Positions 1-10,407 of a DNA stretch of 35,461 bases are shown in pieces. Numbering within the stretch: the stretch's first letter is position 1; the number at the start of each line of letters is the position of its first letter. The notes beneath the pieces were generated by a model. The model was not told the DNA's origin, did not search any database, and was given only the letters and a program-made list of their open reading frames with translations. Source of the stretch: an uncultured Acidobacteriota bacterium (GTDB lineage: Bacteria > Acidobacteriota > Blastocatellia > Pyrinomonadales > Pyrinomonadaceae); assembly GCA_902826795.1 (NCBI GenBank), contig CADEGD010000046.1:1-35461 (forward strand). The letters are read 5' to 3'. The translations under genes and the position numbers were made by a program.

Positions 1-1097
1 AGCGGATCGACGATCTAAGGCCGCTGCGTCAACTGCTTGCCGGCGGCGATGTGCTGTCCGCTACGCACGTTAGGAAAGTCCTTGAGAATTTAAATTGCGA
101 CCTGATCAACGGATACGGACCGACCGAAAACACGACCTTCACCTGTACGTATAAGATCGCTCGCGACGCCGATCTCGGACGGTCAATCCCGATCGGAAAG
201 CCGATAGCAAATACGCAAGTTGTCATTTTGGACGAAAGCCTTAGGCCGGTGAAAAACGGCGAGACCGGCGAACTCTACATTGGCGGAGCCGGGCTGGCAC
301 GCGGCTATCTGAACGATGAAAAGTTGACGGCTGAGCGATTTATTACAAATCCGCTCGGCGAGATTCCGTCGGCAAAACTATATCGTTCTGGTGATCTCGC
401 ACGGTTTAGGCCGGACGGAAATATTGAGTTTTTAGGCCGGGCAGATCGGCAAGTTAAGATTCGCGGTTTCAGGATCGAATTTGAAGAGATAGAGATCGCG
501 CTGACTTCACAAGACGGCATTCGCGAAGCGATCGTGGTCGCCAAAGAGATCTCGGCGGCCGAGAAACAGTTGATCGCATTTGTCGTAGCGGACCGTGGCC
601 TCGCCGTCGACGTACGGCAATTGCGAGATCGGTTGTCAAAGATCCTGCCTAGCTATATGGTACCCGCGGTAGTTACGTCGATCGAAGCATTACCTCTAAC
701 CGCGAACGGCAAGGTCGATCGAGATTTACTGCTCAAGCTGAGCGAGTCATCGGCGCAAGACAGATCACGATCGAACAAGCCCAGCGAAGACACCGAGGGA
801 AAGATGGCCGCGATCCTCGAAGAGATCCTCGGGATCGACCTCGTTCGAACAACCGACAATTTTTTCGACATTGGAGCCGATTCGCTTCAGTTGGCAAGAT
901 TTCATAATCGACTTCAAAAGGACTTTAGTTCGGATCTGAAAATGGTCTCGCTGTTCGAGAACCCAACGGTGAGATCGCTGGCACGTTCGATCGGCTCAGA
1001 CAATTCGCACGCAAACACCACCGAATTACGCAGCCGGGCGGCACGCCAACGTGATGCCTATTCCCGCCGAAGGCAGATGCTCAATGGAGGCAGTTAG
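1..1097 (+). CDS. NRPS, 3' end only: adenylation domain (C-terminal part) and carrier domain
   Basis: This is the end of a non-ribosomal peptide synthetase whose start lies upstream; the frame is open from base 3. Adenylation core motifs are visible in order: YGPTEN (A5), GELYIGGAGLARGYL (A6), YRSGDL (A7), GRADRQVKIRGFRIE (A8) and NGKVDR (A10). A PCP follows with DNFFDIGADSL, its Ser being the phosphopantetheine site. The usual ELGEIE after A8 is EFEEIE. Pocket residues still visible, aligned by eye to GrsA positions 299/301/322/330/331, are L, G, G, T, F; these resemble the second half of the Val code (DAFWIGGTFK), but the first four positions are lost. The C-terminus is a short Arg-rich helix-like tail (RSRAARQRDAYSRRR), as often seen where an NRPS hands over to a PKS. 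The stop lies 4 bases before the next start, so co-translation and direct transfer to the PKS are likely. Confidence 0.93.
   Translation, partial: RIDDLRPLRQLLAGGDVLSATHVRKVLENLNCDLINGYGPTENTTFTCTYKIARDADLGRSIPIGKPIANTQVVILDESLRPVKNGETGELYIGGAGLARGYLNDEKLTAERFITNPLGEIPSAKLYRSGDLARFRPDGNIEFLGRADRQVKIRGFRIEFEEIEIALTSQDGIREAIVVAKEISAAEKQLIAFVVADRGLAVDVRQLRDRLSKILPSYMVPAVVTSIEALPLTANGKVDRDLLLKLSESSAQDRSRSNKPSEDTEGKMAAILEEILGIDLVRTTDNFFDIGADSLQLARFHNRLQKDFSSDLKMVSLFENPTVRSLARSIGSDNSHANTTELRSRAARQRDAYSRRRQMLNGGS
1086..1090 (+). promoter_or_regulatory. Ribosome binding site that decides the PKS-NRPS start
   Basis: GGAGG lies inside the last codons of the upstream NRPS, 11 bases before the ATG at 1102. 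Earlier in-frame starts exist (1051, 1054, 1084), but they overlap the upstream gene and lack a better Shine-Dalgarno. The protein from 1102 begins MSDHTSEQN and reaches the ketosynthase about 10 residues later, which is a normal N-terminus. Confidence 0.5.
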
Positions 1098-1101
1098 TAA
1101 C

Positions 1102-4100
1102 ATGAGCGACCACACGAGCGAACAAAACCTTGGAGCTGTCGCCATCATTGGGATGGCCGGACGATTTCCCGGCGCTCCGGATGTCGAGACGTTCTGGAAG
1201 AACATCGTCGGCGAAGTTGAATCGATAACGCGGTTTGCCGATGACGAGATCGAATGTGATCATGCCGTCTCGTTATCGCTCCATAAGGCGCCTAATTACG
1301 TAAAGGCAAGGCCGATCCTGGACGATGTCGATCTGTTCGACGCACCCTTCTTCGGGATAACGCCGCGGGAGGCTGAGCTGATGGATCCGCAGCATCGGAT
1401 CTTTCTCGAATGTGCGTGGAACGCGCTCGAAGATGCCGGCTACGATCCAGATCGCTACGCCGGCGGTGTGGTAGGCGTTTATGGCGGACAAAGCCTTAAC
1501 TCGTATCTGCTCGCAAATCTATGCGAGAGTCGCGAATTCATTAACGGGCTTGTCGGACAATATCAGGTCGGCGGATACAACGTCGTGCTCGGGAACGACA
1601 AAGACTATCTGTCGACGCGGGTTTCTTACAAGCTCAACCTGAGCGGCCCGAGCATGACGGTCCAAACGGCGTGCTCGACATCGCTCGTAGCCGTTGCTCA
1701 GGCATGTCAAAGCTTGCTGACTTACCAGTGTGACATGGCGCTTGCCGGCGGCGTTTCGATCACTTTCCCGCAAAAAAGAGGCTATCAATATCAGGAAGGT
1801 GGCATGGTGGCGGTTGACGGTCACTGCCGCAGCTTTGACGCGAAGGCGAGTGGGACGATCTTTGGCAGCGGAGCCGGTGTGGTCCTGCTAAAACGAGCGG
1901 AAGACGCAATCGCTGACGGCGACCATATCTACGCAGTGATCAAGGGTTCGGCGGTCAACAACGACGGATCGCAGAAGGTCGGCTACACGGCTCCGAGTGT
2001 TGAACGCCAGGCCGAAGTCATCCAGACCGCGCAGGCACTCGCCGGTGTCGAGCCGAGCACTATCGGTTACATCGAAACGCATGGGACGGGAACGCCGCTC
2101 GGCGATCCGATCGAAGTTGCGGCCCTGAAGATGGCGTTTGGAGACGGCCTTGATGAGGCGTCGTGCGGGATCGGCTCGGTAAAAACCAATGTCGGGCACC
2201 TTGAGATAGCAAGCGGTGTCACGGGCTTAATCAAGGCATCTTTAGCACTAGAGCGACAGGTTATTCCCGCCACGATCCACTTTGAGAAGCCGAATGCCGC
2301 ACTCGGTCTTGAGGAAAGTCCTTTTTACGTCGTCGATAAGCTGACGGAATGGAAGAATGGTGAAACTCCGCGGCGGGCCGGTGTGAGTTCGTTTGGCGTC
2401 GGCGGGACGAATGCCCACGTCGTACTTGAAGAAGCGCCGAAAGCCGCATCGTCGGCATCGCGACCGACACAATTGCTGGTGCTCTCCGCAAGGTCGGAAT
2501 CCGCGCTCGACGCTGCGACGGATAACCTTGCCGAATTTTTGCGAAGTCATCCGGAAACCAATATCGCCGACGCAGCCTACACATTAAAGGTAGGCCGTAG
2601 AGAGTTCGAACATCGCCGCTCGCTTGCCTGCACTGACGGGCAGGATGCTCTAGCGATCCTTACTTCAAAAGATACGAAACGGATGAAGACGACGCGGGTC
2701 CGTTCGTCGCGTCCGGCGGTGTATTTTGTTTTCCCCGGTCAAGGTACACAGCAGGTGAATATGGCTCGCGGCCTATATGAAAGCGAGTCCGACTTTCGAG
2801 CCGATATCGATCGCTGTGCCGAGTTTCTCGTGCCGCTTATTGGAACGGACCTCCGCGAGATCTTGTATCCATCACCGGAAAAATTCGAGGAAGCGAAATC
2901 ACGTCTCGATCAAACGTCAATCACTCAACCGGCGATATTTGTTATTGAGTACGCACTGGCGAAACAGTGGGAACGCTGGGGCGTCAGGCCTGACGGGATG
3001 ATCGGTCACAGCGTGGGCGAATATGCCGCGGCGGGTTTGGCGGGCGTTATCTCGCTTGAGGACGCGTTGACGGTGTTGGCCGAACGAGGCCGCATGAGTC
3101 AGGAGCTTCCGGGCGGTTCGATGCTCGCTATCAGAATGCCCGCGGAATCGGCTGAAAAGTATGTGAGTGACGACATTTCACTCGCATCGGTAAACGCCGC
3201 AAATCTTTGTGTGCTGTCGGGGCCAAAAGATGCCATCGCGAGGCTCCGAACAGAACTCGAAAAAGTGGGTATCCCGGGCAGATTGCTGCAAACGTCGCAC
3301 GCATTTCATTCGTCGATGATCGACCCCGTTCTGCCGAAGTTCGTCGACTTGATGAAAAAAGCCCGGCTGTCGGCACCGACGATCCCATATGTTTCGACGC
3401 TAACGGGCCGATGGATAACGGATGGCGAAGCGGTCGATCCGGAATATTGGTCACGCCATTTTCGCGAAACGGTTTTGTTCGCGGCCGGAGTGAAGGAGCT
3501 GATGGCGGATGGCGACGCGATCTTTGTCGAAGTCGGTATGGGACAAACGCTCGGACGTGTTATCCGACAGTCTTGCGACAAGTCTCGTCACGCTGTCGTT
3601 TCGTCGTTAGGCGACGAATGTACCCCGGAGATCGATCATCTTTCGATGCACTCGGCCTTGGGTCAACTGTGGGCTGAAGGCGTCGAAGTCGACTGGAACG
3701 GCTACTACAAGAACGAACAGCGTGCGAGGGTGAGCTTGCCGACTTATCCGTTCGAGCGGAAGCGATATTGGGTCGACGCGGCTTCTAATTTTACGTCAGA
3801 CCAAGCTGTCCACGTTAAAGCAAAACCTGCACTCGAAATTCGAAACGAGCTTAAGAACGGGTTGCCTTTGGAGAAAGAAATGTCAGTTATCGCGGTAGAG
3901 ACTATTCAGTCCGATCGGCGGCAGGAAGTCGCGGATTCGTTGAAGGCGCTTTTGCGGGATCTTTCAGGAATCGAAACGTCTGACATGGACGAATCGGCGA
4001 CGTTCCTCGAACTCGGATTCGATTCGCTTTTTCTTACGCAGGTGAGCCAGTCGATCCAATCGAAGTATCACGTGAGCGTGGCGTTTCGGCAGATGCTGGA

Positions 4101-7100
4101 CGAGCTTTCTACGATAGAAACGCTTTCGGAATTTATCGATGAGAATCTTCCGGCGGATGTGCAGACAGCCATAGGTTCCGCATCAATCGCGAGGCAACCT
4201 GCAGTTAAAGAAGAAATTTTAGAGACCGCGGCTGCTTCGGCAATTCCGGTTGCTGTCGCGACTAACGGAAACGGTTCGGCTTCGACGGCGACGATAGAAA
4301 AGATAATCCAACAGCAACTCGACGCGATGTCGCGGCTGGCGGCCCAGCAGCTTGAAGCGGTGCGTAACGGCCTAGGCCCAAATGGCGCTCACGTTGAGGC
4401 TAACGGATCGTCCCCGACCCCAGCGAACTCAAACGAACAAAAACGACGCCTCATCAAAGCTCCCGCCGCCGCAGCAGCTTCTGAAACAGTGAAAAAGGCG
4501 AAGCCGTTTTCTCCATTTAAGCCAGTTGAAAAAGGCAAGGGCGGCACGCTGACCCCGCGACAACAGCAGTCACTGGATCAGTTGATCGCACGCTACACCG
4601 CCCGCACGGCAAAGTCGAAGGCGACTACGCAAAAATATCGCTCGGTACTCGCCGACCCGCGTGCCGCGTCCGGTTTTCGTTCGCAGTGGAAAGAACTGAT
4701 CTATCCGATAATTGTCGAAAAGTCATCAGGTGCGAACTTGTGGGACATTGACGGAAACAAGTACGTCGATATTCTCAACGGGTTTGGCGTGACGTTATTT
4801 GGCCATGCACCGGAATTTGTATCGAAGGCGGTTGAGCAGCAGCTTCACCGAGGGTACGAGATCGGGCCGATGAGCGATCTTGCAGGAGAGGTCGCCAGCC
4901 TGATCTGCGAGCTAACCGGAAACGATCGGGCGACTTTCTGCAATACCGGATCTGAAGCCGTTCAAGGCTCGTTAAGGCTCGCACGAACCGTGACGGGACG
5001 TCATCTTGTGGTGACCTTTGCCGGAGATTATCACGGAGGGTTTGACGAGGTTCTGGTCAGGTCAAACAATGCGGACGGATATCTTTCAAGTGCTCCGGTC
5101 GCACCGGGAATTCCTCAGGAAAGCGTCGACAACATTCTCGTGCTTGACTACGGCACCGATGAGGCACTGCAGGTGATACGTGAGCATGCCGACGAGATTG
5201 CCGCCGTACTTGTCGAGCCGGTACAGAGCCGACATCCGAATTTACGTCCGGTCGAATTTTTGCGAGAGGTACGTGAGATAACGGAGAAGTCGGGAGCAGC
5301 GTTGATTTTTGACGAGGTCGTGACCGGCTTTCGCAGTCACCCGGGCGGTGCACAGGCGCTGTTCGGAATTCGCGCCGATCTTGCTACTTACGGAAAGGTT
5401 CTCGGCGGCGGTATGCCGATCGGGATCATCTCCGGACGTTCGAAGTTTATGAACGCATTGGACGGCGGGCCGTGGAGCTATGGCGACAAGTCCGTGCCCG
5501 AAGCGGGCGTTACTTTTTACGCAGGCACTTTCTTCCGCCATCCGCTCGCACTTGCCGCGGCGCACGCATCGCTTACTCACATTAAAGAAAAGGGGCCGGA
5601 GCTTCAGGAGCAGCTCGCGGAAAAAGCCGCGCGCCTGGTTGCTCGGATCAACGCGTGCTTCGAGAAAAATCACGTGCCGGTCACGGTCGAGAACTTTGCG
5701 TCGATCTTCTACATTCATTTTCCGGTTGAGGAAAGATTCGCGAGCCTTTTTTACTACATGCTGCGGGAAAAAGGCGTGCACCTTCAGGAGAATTTCCCTT
5801 GCTTCCTGACGACGGCCCACACGGAAGAAGACCTCGATTTTGTCGCTCAATGTTTTGAAGAGTGCGTGGCGGAAATGCAGAAATGCGGATTCTTCGCGGA
5901 ACCTGTCGAAGAGTCGACACGAGTATCCGAATCCGCGGAGGCGGGGGTAATTCAAGTACCGCTTACCGAGGCACAAAAAGAGATCTGGCATGCGTCGCTG
6001 CTCGGTGATGAGGCCGCCCTTGCCTACAACGACTCGGTCGTTGCACATATCAAAGGGCGGCTTGATATTGACGCTTTCAGTAGATCAGTCGACAAGCTGA
6101 CCGCCCGGCACGAGGCTCTCCGCACGACGTTTCATCCCGCCGGCGAATTTCAGAAGATCGACGCAACCGGAACGATAGTTGTTTCGCAAGTCGACCTTTC
6201 GTCACGCGACGCGGCAGGAAAAGATGCCGATTTAGCTGAGGCTCTAAAGTCCGAGGCGAGCACTGTTTTCGACCTGACCACTGGTCCGCTCGCCCGAGTA
6301 AAACTCGTTAAGCTGGAAGAGGAACTGCATGTTCTGATCTTTGTTGGGCATCACATCGTGTGCGACGGTTGGTCGTTCGCGGTGATCCTGGACGAGCTGT
6401 GTCAGCTCTACGGAACTGAGGTTGCCGGAATCGGCAGCGAGCTTCCCGCCGCCGGGCGGTTTAGCGATTTTGTTAAGTGGGATTCGGAGAAAATGTTCGG
6501 GCCGGAAGGGAAGGCCGCCGAAGAGTATTGGCTTGAGGAGTTTTCTACGCCGCCCGCCGCCCTTGACCTGCCTTATGATCGGCCGCGTCCGTCAAACAAG
6601 ACCTTTGTTGCCGGCGTCGAAAGCATGGTGCTCGACGAATCGCTTTGTAAGGATCTGAAAGCGCTCGGAGCAAAGAACGGTGCGACCTTGTTTAGCACGA
6701 CGCTGGCAGGATTCAACGTTCTTCTCAGCCGTCTTTCGGGCGAAAGCGACATCGTCGTAGCCGTGCCCGCTGCCGGCCAGTCAGCGATCGGAGAAGAACG
6801 TATTGTAGGCCATTGCGCGAATCTGCTTCCGATACGAAGTGAGGTAAGGGCCGAAGAATCCTTTGCGGAATATCTCAAACGTACGAAGAAAGGAGTCCTG
6901 GATGCATACGACCATCAGAACTTTACCTACGGTTTGATCGTGCAGCGGCTCGGGCTTCCGCGTGACCCAAGCCGGCCGCCACTCCTTTCGGCCATGTTCA
7001 ACATAGACCGCTCAGGATTTAAGGGCCTCAAAATGGGCTGCCTCGAAGTCGAGGTTTCGACAAATAAAAAGGCTTACGCGATCTTCGACGTTTACTTCAA

Positions 7101-10100
7101 CATGCTGGAGACGGATGGGGGAGTTGTTGTCGATTGCGAATACAACAGCGACCTTTTTGACGGCTCGACGATTCGGCGTTGGCTTGAGCATTACAAAACG
7201 ATATTGGGAGGAGCCGTCGCAAACTCCGATAAGGCGGTTTCTCATCTTCCGTTGCTCAATGACGTTGAATTAGATCGACAGCTTGTTGAGTGGAATTCGA
7301 CTGCCGCCGACTATCCGCACGATCGATGCGTTCACGAACTTTTCGAGGAACAAGCCGCACGCACGCCGGATGCAATCGCGGTTGAAGCAGAAGACGGAAC
7401 CCTCACGTATTTGGAGTTGAACACTAAAGCGAATCAGCTTGCCAATTACCTCCGCAGCACTGGCGTCGAGAACGAATCGCTGGTCGGGCTATGCGTTGAA
7501 CGCTCGGTCGATATGATGATCGGCCTGCTTGGCATCATGAAATCGGGTGCTGCGTACGTTCCGATCGATCCGGCGTTTCCTGCCGAACGCGTAAACGCGA
7601 TGCTGGAGGATTCGGGATTGCAGACGATAGTCACGCAAGCTCACCTCGCCTTTGACCTGCGTGACAAAGTTGAGCAGGTGATCTGCATCGATATCGAATG
7701 GGACAAAGTTGCCGCTTGTGGAAACATTAAGCCCGAGATCGACACGGCTTCAGATCGTCTCGCTTACATCCTTTACACGTCCGGTTCGACAGGGAAGCCG
7801 AAGGGAGTTCAGGTCGAACACAAAGCATTCGTTAATCTGCTTTGCTCAATGAAGAACGAGCCGGGAATCTCGGCCGAAGATGTTTTGGTCGCAGTAACCA
7901 CGCTTTCGTTCGACATCGCCGGGTTGGAACTTTTCCTCCCTCTGATCTCCGGATCGAAGGTGATCGTTGCTAGCCGCGATGTTGCTTCAGATGGTGATGC
8001 TTTGGCAAGTCTATTGGATAAAAGCGGTGCAACGGTGATGCAGGCTACGCCGGCGACTTGGCGTCTTCTTCTGGAGGCCGGGTGGAAAGGGACGAGCACA
8101 TTCAAGATCTTGTGCGGCGGCGAGGCGCTTCCGCGTGACCTGGCGAGCGATCTGCTTTCGCGATGCGGCTCGTTGTGGAATATGTACGGCCCGACGGAAA
8201 CGACGATCTGGTCTTCGGTGAGCAGGATCACGTCGCAAGACGGGCCGATCTTTCTGGGCGAGCCGATCGCAAATACTCAGTTGTACATACTCGACAAGAA
8301 CCTTCAGTCGGCTCCGATCGGTGTTGCCGGTGAACTGCACATTGGCGGTGACGGACTTGCTCGCGGTTATCTGAATCAAGCGGAACTGACCGCCGCGAAG
8401 TTCATCACGTTCGCATCTCTGAACGGAGAGCGGATCTATAAAACGGGTGACCTCGTGCGCCGACGAGAAGACGGAAATATCGAGTTTCTCGGACGCATCG
8501 ACCAGCAGGTAAAAGTTCGCGGTTATCGCATTGAGCTGGGCGAGATTGAAACCGCTCTTCGCGAACACCCGGCGGTGGAGAACGCGGTCGTCGCAACGCA
8601 CGAGTTTGGTGTTGGCGACAAGCGGCTCGCTGCTTACATCGTTGCCGCGGGCGGTCACGGATCGACAAATTCGCAGACAAGCGAGCTTGGCGACGCGGAC
8701 AGCTATTGGGAAAAACAATGGGACTTGCTCTACAAGGCGGCCATCGACGAGAAGAAGGATTGGACCAACGTTCAGGAAGATCCGACCCTCAACGTGATCC
8801 GGTGGACGGACAGCGTAACCGACGCCGAGGCCGAAATGCGGGAGTGGCTTGATCCGGTCGTCGAACGCCTAAGTAACTGGCGACCTGGGAGAGTTCTCGA
8901 ACTCGGATGCGGTACTGGCATGCTGATGTTTCCGCTCGTGAAACAGGGTGCACAATACGTCGGCACGGATTATTCCTCCGTGGTTTTGGAGAATCTCCGG
9001 CAGCGAATTGCGGGGGCGTCGATCGACACTGAAAAGGTTGAGCTGATCCATCGTCCGGCAGACAATTTCGAAGGCTTCGAAGAGCGATCTTTCGACCTGG
9101 TTATCATTAACTCAGTCGCACAATATTTCCCCAACATGGACTACCTGAAGCGGGTGATCGACGGTGCTGTCAGGATGGTCAAAGCCGGTGGAAACATCTA
9201 CATCGGCGACGTTCAAAACTTCGCATTGCTCGAGACTTATCACATCGACGCGATGCTCTCGCGATCGAGCGATTCAACCTCTTTAAGCGACTTAAAGCGT
9301 AGAGTCGGCAAGCGAATCGAGCTCGAAAGCGAGTTGACGATAGATCCCGATTTCTTCTTTACCCTTCAGGAAACGATAGAGTCGGTCGGTAACGTCGACG
9401 TGCAACTTCGAAGGGGCCGCATCGACAACGAACCGACCAAGTATCATTACGACGTAACAATTAGCGTCGGAGAAAAGTCGGAAGCCGATTGTGACCATGA
9501 CTGGCTCGGCTGGGGAGCGTCCGGCCTTGCGATCGATGCTCTCCGCGAACGTCTGGAGGTCGGTCGCCCAGATCTTTTATGCATCGCCGACGTTCCGAAC
9601 GCGCGGATACGAAAGTACGTCGAGGCACAAAAACTGATTTCAACCGCAACGTTGAGCGGCTCCGTCGCCAATCTTCACGAGGCGCTCAAGTCTGTTGAAC
9701 CTGGCGTACATCCCGAAGACATTTGGACTTTGGCGAATGCTCTCGGCTACGTGGTGGAGATTCGCGCAGAAGGTAACGGTGCAAGCGGATATTTCGACGC
9801 TGTTTTCCGAAAAGGTGAGAACGAAAGCGTCGTTCCGCTCCGTCACGCGCCCGTTCTAAAGCCGATCGACGAATACGGAAACAACCCGGCAGATAAGCTT
9901 TCGAGCCAGAACCTTACGGCGGACCTTAGGAAGCATTTATCCACGACACTGCCCGACTACATGGTCCCGGCCGCGTTCGTGATGATGGATAATTTGCCTC
10001 TGACACCTAACGGCAAGATCGATCGAAAAGCGCTCCCAGCCCCCGATGCCTCGACTTTGTCGCAAGACCGAGTCTACGATCCGCCGACGAACGACGAAGA

Positions 10101-10395
10101 GTTAAAGCTGAGCGAGATATGGTCCAAGGTTTTGCGGCTCGACAAGGTCGGAATTAACGATGACGTTTTCGAGCTCGGCGGAGACTCGCTCCTGATCTTC
10201 CAGATCGTAACAAGAGCAACTCAATCGGGATTTAGGATCACTCCGAAGCAGGTCTTCGAACATCGGACGGTGTCGGGAATTGTTAAAGCCGTCACGGCGG
10301 ATGGTATGCCGCTTCAAAAAACGATGGCCGTTCCGAGCATTCCGCGCGTATTGCGTGAAGCGAATCGAATCAAGCGTTCAGCCCACTCAAACTGA
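1102..10395 (+). CDS. Hybrid PKS-NRPS: KS-AT-ACP-AMT-C-A(Gly)-NMT-PCP
   Basis: This 3097-residue protein extends a PCP-bound chain with malonate, converts the beta-ketone to an amine, then adds an N-methylated amino acid. The KS has Cys191 (TACSTS), His327 (HGTGTPLGDP) and His366 (NVGH). The AT has GHSVGE with Ser637 and HAFH at 733-736, the usual malonyl-CoA signature. The ACP is LGFDSL with Ser975. A Gln/Ala-rich linker leads to a class III PLP aminotransferase (about 1170-1610; Lys1432 in TYGKVLGGGMP), like the AMT domains of iturin/mycosubtilin and microcystin synthases. The C domain has HHIVCDG at 1750-1756. The A domain pocket reads by eye DILQLGMIWK, a glycine code. An N-methyltransferase is inserted after A8 (ELGCGTGM near 2600, then SVAQYFP), predicting sarcosine. 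The A10 motif NGKIDR and a PCP (Ser3029) follow. There are no KR, DH or ER domains, consistent with direct amination of the ketone. Confidence 0.95.
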   Translation: MSDHTSEQNLGAVAIIGMAGRFPGAPDVETFWKNIVGEVESITRFADDEIECDHAVSLSLHKAPNYVKARPILDDVDLFDAPFFGITPREAELMDPQHRIFLECAWNALEDAGYDPDRYAGGVVGVYGGQSLNSYLLANLCESREFINGLVGQYQVGGYNVVLGNDKDYLSTRVSYKLNLSGPSMTVQTACSTSLVAVAQACQSLLTYQCDMALAGGVSITFPQKRGYQYQEGGMVAVDGHCRSFDAKASGTIFGSGAGVVLLKRAEDAIADGDHIYAVIKGSAVNNDGSQKVGYTAPSVERQAEVIQTAQALAGVEPSTIGYIETHGTGTPLGDPIEVAALKMAFGDGLDEASCGIGSVKTNVGHLEIASGVTGLIKASLALERQVIPATIHFEKPNAALGLEESPFYVVDKLTEWKNGETPRRAGVSSFGVGGTNAHVVLEEAPKAASSASRPTQLLVLSARSESALDAATDNLAEFLRSHPETNIADAAYTLKVGRREFEHRRSLACTDGQDALAILTSKDTKRMKTTRVRSSRPAVYFVFPGQGTQQVNMARGLYESESDFRADIDRCAEFLVPLIGTDLREILYPSPEKFEEAKSRLDQTSITQPAIFVIEYALAKQWERWGVRPDGMIGHSVGEYAAAGLAGVISLEDALTVLAERGRMSQELPGGSMLAIRMPAESAEKYVSDDISLASVNAANLCVLSGPKDAIARLRTELEKVGIPGRLLQTSHAFHSSMIDPVLPKFVDLMKKARLSAPTIPYVSTLTGRWITDGEAVDPEYWSRHFRETVLFAAGVKELMADGDAIFVEVGMGQTLGRVIRQSCDKSRHAVVSSLGDECTPEIDHLSMHSALGQLWAEGVEVDWNGYYKNEQRARVSLPTYPFERKRYWVDAASNFTSDQAVHVKAKPALEIRNELKNGLPLEKEMSVIAVETIQSDRRQEVADSLKALLRDLSGIETSDMDESATFLELGFDSLFLTQVSQSIQSKYHVSVAFRQMLDELSTIETLSEFIDENLPADVQTAIGSASIARQPAVKEEILETAAASAIPVAVATNGNGSASTATIEKIIQQQLDAMSRLAAQQLEAVRNGLGPNGAHVEANGSSPTPANSNEQKRRLIKAPAAAAASETVKKAKPFSPFKPVEKGKGGTLTPRQQQSLDQLIARYTARTAKSKATTQKYRSVLADPRAASGFRSQWKELIYPIIVEKSSGANLWDIDGNKYVDILNGFGVTLFGHAPEFVSKAVEQQLHRGYEIGPMSDLAGEVASLICELTGNDRATFCNTGSEAVQGSLRLARTVTGRHLVVTFAGDYHGGFDEVLVRSNNADGYLSSAPVAPGIPQESVDNILVLDYGTDEALQVIREHADEIAAVLVEPVQSRHPNLRPVEFLREVREITEKSGAALIFDEVVTGFRSHPGGAQALFGIRADLATYGKVLGGGMPIGIISGRSKFMNALDGGPWSYGDKSVPEAGVTFYAGTFFRHPLALAAAHASLTHIKEKGPELQEQLAEKAARLVARINACFEKNHVPVTVENFASIFYIHFPVEERFASLFYYMLREKGVHLQENFPCFLTTAHTEEDLDFVAQCFEECVAEMQKCGFFAEPVEESTRVSESAEAGVIQVPLTEAQKEIWHASLLGDEAALAYNDSVVAHIKGRLDIDAFSRSVDKLTARHEALRTTFHPAGEFQKIDATGTIVVSQVDLSSRDAAGKDADLAEALKSEASTVFDLTTGPLARVKLVKLEEELHVLIFVGHHIVCDGWSFAVILDELCQLYGTEVAGIGSELPAAGRFSDFVKWDSEKMFGPEGKAAEEYWLEEFSTPPAALDLPYDRPRPSNKTFVAGVESMVLDESLCKDLKALGAKNGATLFSTTLAGFNVLLSRLSGESDIVVAVPAAGQSAIGEERIVGHCANLLPIRSEVRAEESFAEYLKRTKKGVLDAYDHQNFTYGLIVQRLGLPRDPSRPPLLSAMFNIDRSGFKGLKMGCLEVEVSTNKKAYAIFDVYFNMLETDGGVVVDCEYNSDLFDGSTIRRWLEHYKTILGGAVANSDKAVSHLPLLNDVELDRQLVEWNSTAADYPHDRCVHELFEEQAARTPDAIAVEAEDGTLTYLELNTKANQLANYLRSTGVENESLVGLCVERSVDMMIGLLGIMKSGAAYVPIDPAFPAERVNAMLEDSGLQTIVTQAHLAFDLRDKVEQVICIDIEWDKVAACGNIKPEIDTASDRLAYILYTSGSTGKPKGVQVEHKAFVNLLCSMKNEPGISAEDVLVAVTTLSFDIAGLELFLPLISGSKVIVASRDVASDGDALASLLDKSGATVMQATPATWRLLLEAGWKGTSTFKILCGGEALPRDLASDLLSRCGSLWNMYGPTETTIWSSVSRITSQDGPIFLGEPIANTQLYILDKNLQSAPIGVAGELHIGGDGLARGYLNQAELTAAKFITFASLNGERIYKTGDLVRRREDGNIEFLGRIDQQVKVRGYRIELGEIETALREHPAVENAVVATHEFGVGDKRLAAYIVAAGGHGSTNSQTSELGDADSYWEKQWDLLYKAAIDEKKDWTNVQEDPTLNVIRWTDSVTDAEAEMREWLDPVVERLSNWRPGRVLELGCGTGMLMFPLVKQGAQYVGTDYSSVVLENLRQRIAGASIDTEKVELIHRPADNFEGFEERSFDLVIINSVAQYFPNMDYLKRVIDGAVRMVKAGGNIYIGDVQNFALLETYHIDAMLSRSSDSTSLSDLKRRVGKRIELESELTIDPDFFFTLQETIESVGNVDVQLRRGRIDNEPTKYHYDVTISVGEKSEADCDHDWLGWGASGLAIDALRERLEVGRPDLLCIADVPNARIRKYVEAQKLISTATLSGSVANLHEALKSVEPGVHPEDIWTLANALGYVVEIRAEGNGASGYFDAVFRKGENESVVPLRHAPVLKPIDEYGNNPADKLSSQNLTADLRKHLSTTLPDYMVPAAFVMMDNLPLTPNGKIDRKALPAPDASTLSQDRVYDPPTNDEELKLSEIWSKVLRLDKVGINDDVFELGGDSLLIFQIVTRATQSGFRITPKQVFEHRTVSGIVKAVTADGMPLQKTMAVPSIPRVLREANRIKRSAHSN

Positions 10396-10407
10396 TAGCT
10401 ATTAGCG

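Noticed and set aside
1051..1101. Earlier starts for the PKS-NRPS
   Set aside because: They lie within the upstream NRPS and lack a good Shine-Dalgarno; 1102 follows GGAGG and gives a normal KS N-terminus.
3207..3677. Plus-strand open frame of 156 codons inside the AT domain
   Set aside because: It is out of frame with the KS-AT protein and its Arg/Gly-rich composition is typical of a shadow frame.
5242..6048. Minus-strand open frame of 268 codons
   Set aside because: It lies opposite the well-conserved aminotransferase and C-domain start of the PKS-NRPS, and its product has no recognisable motif; it is a shadow frame.
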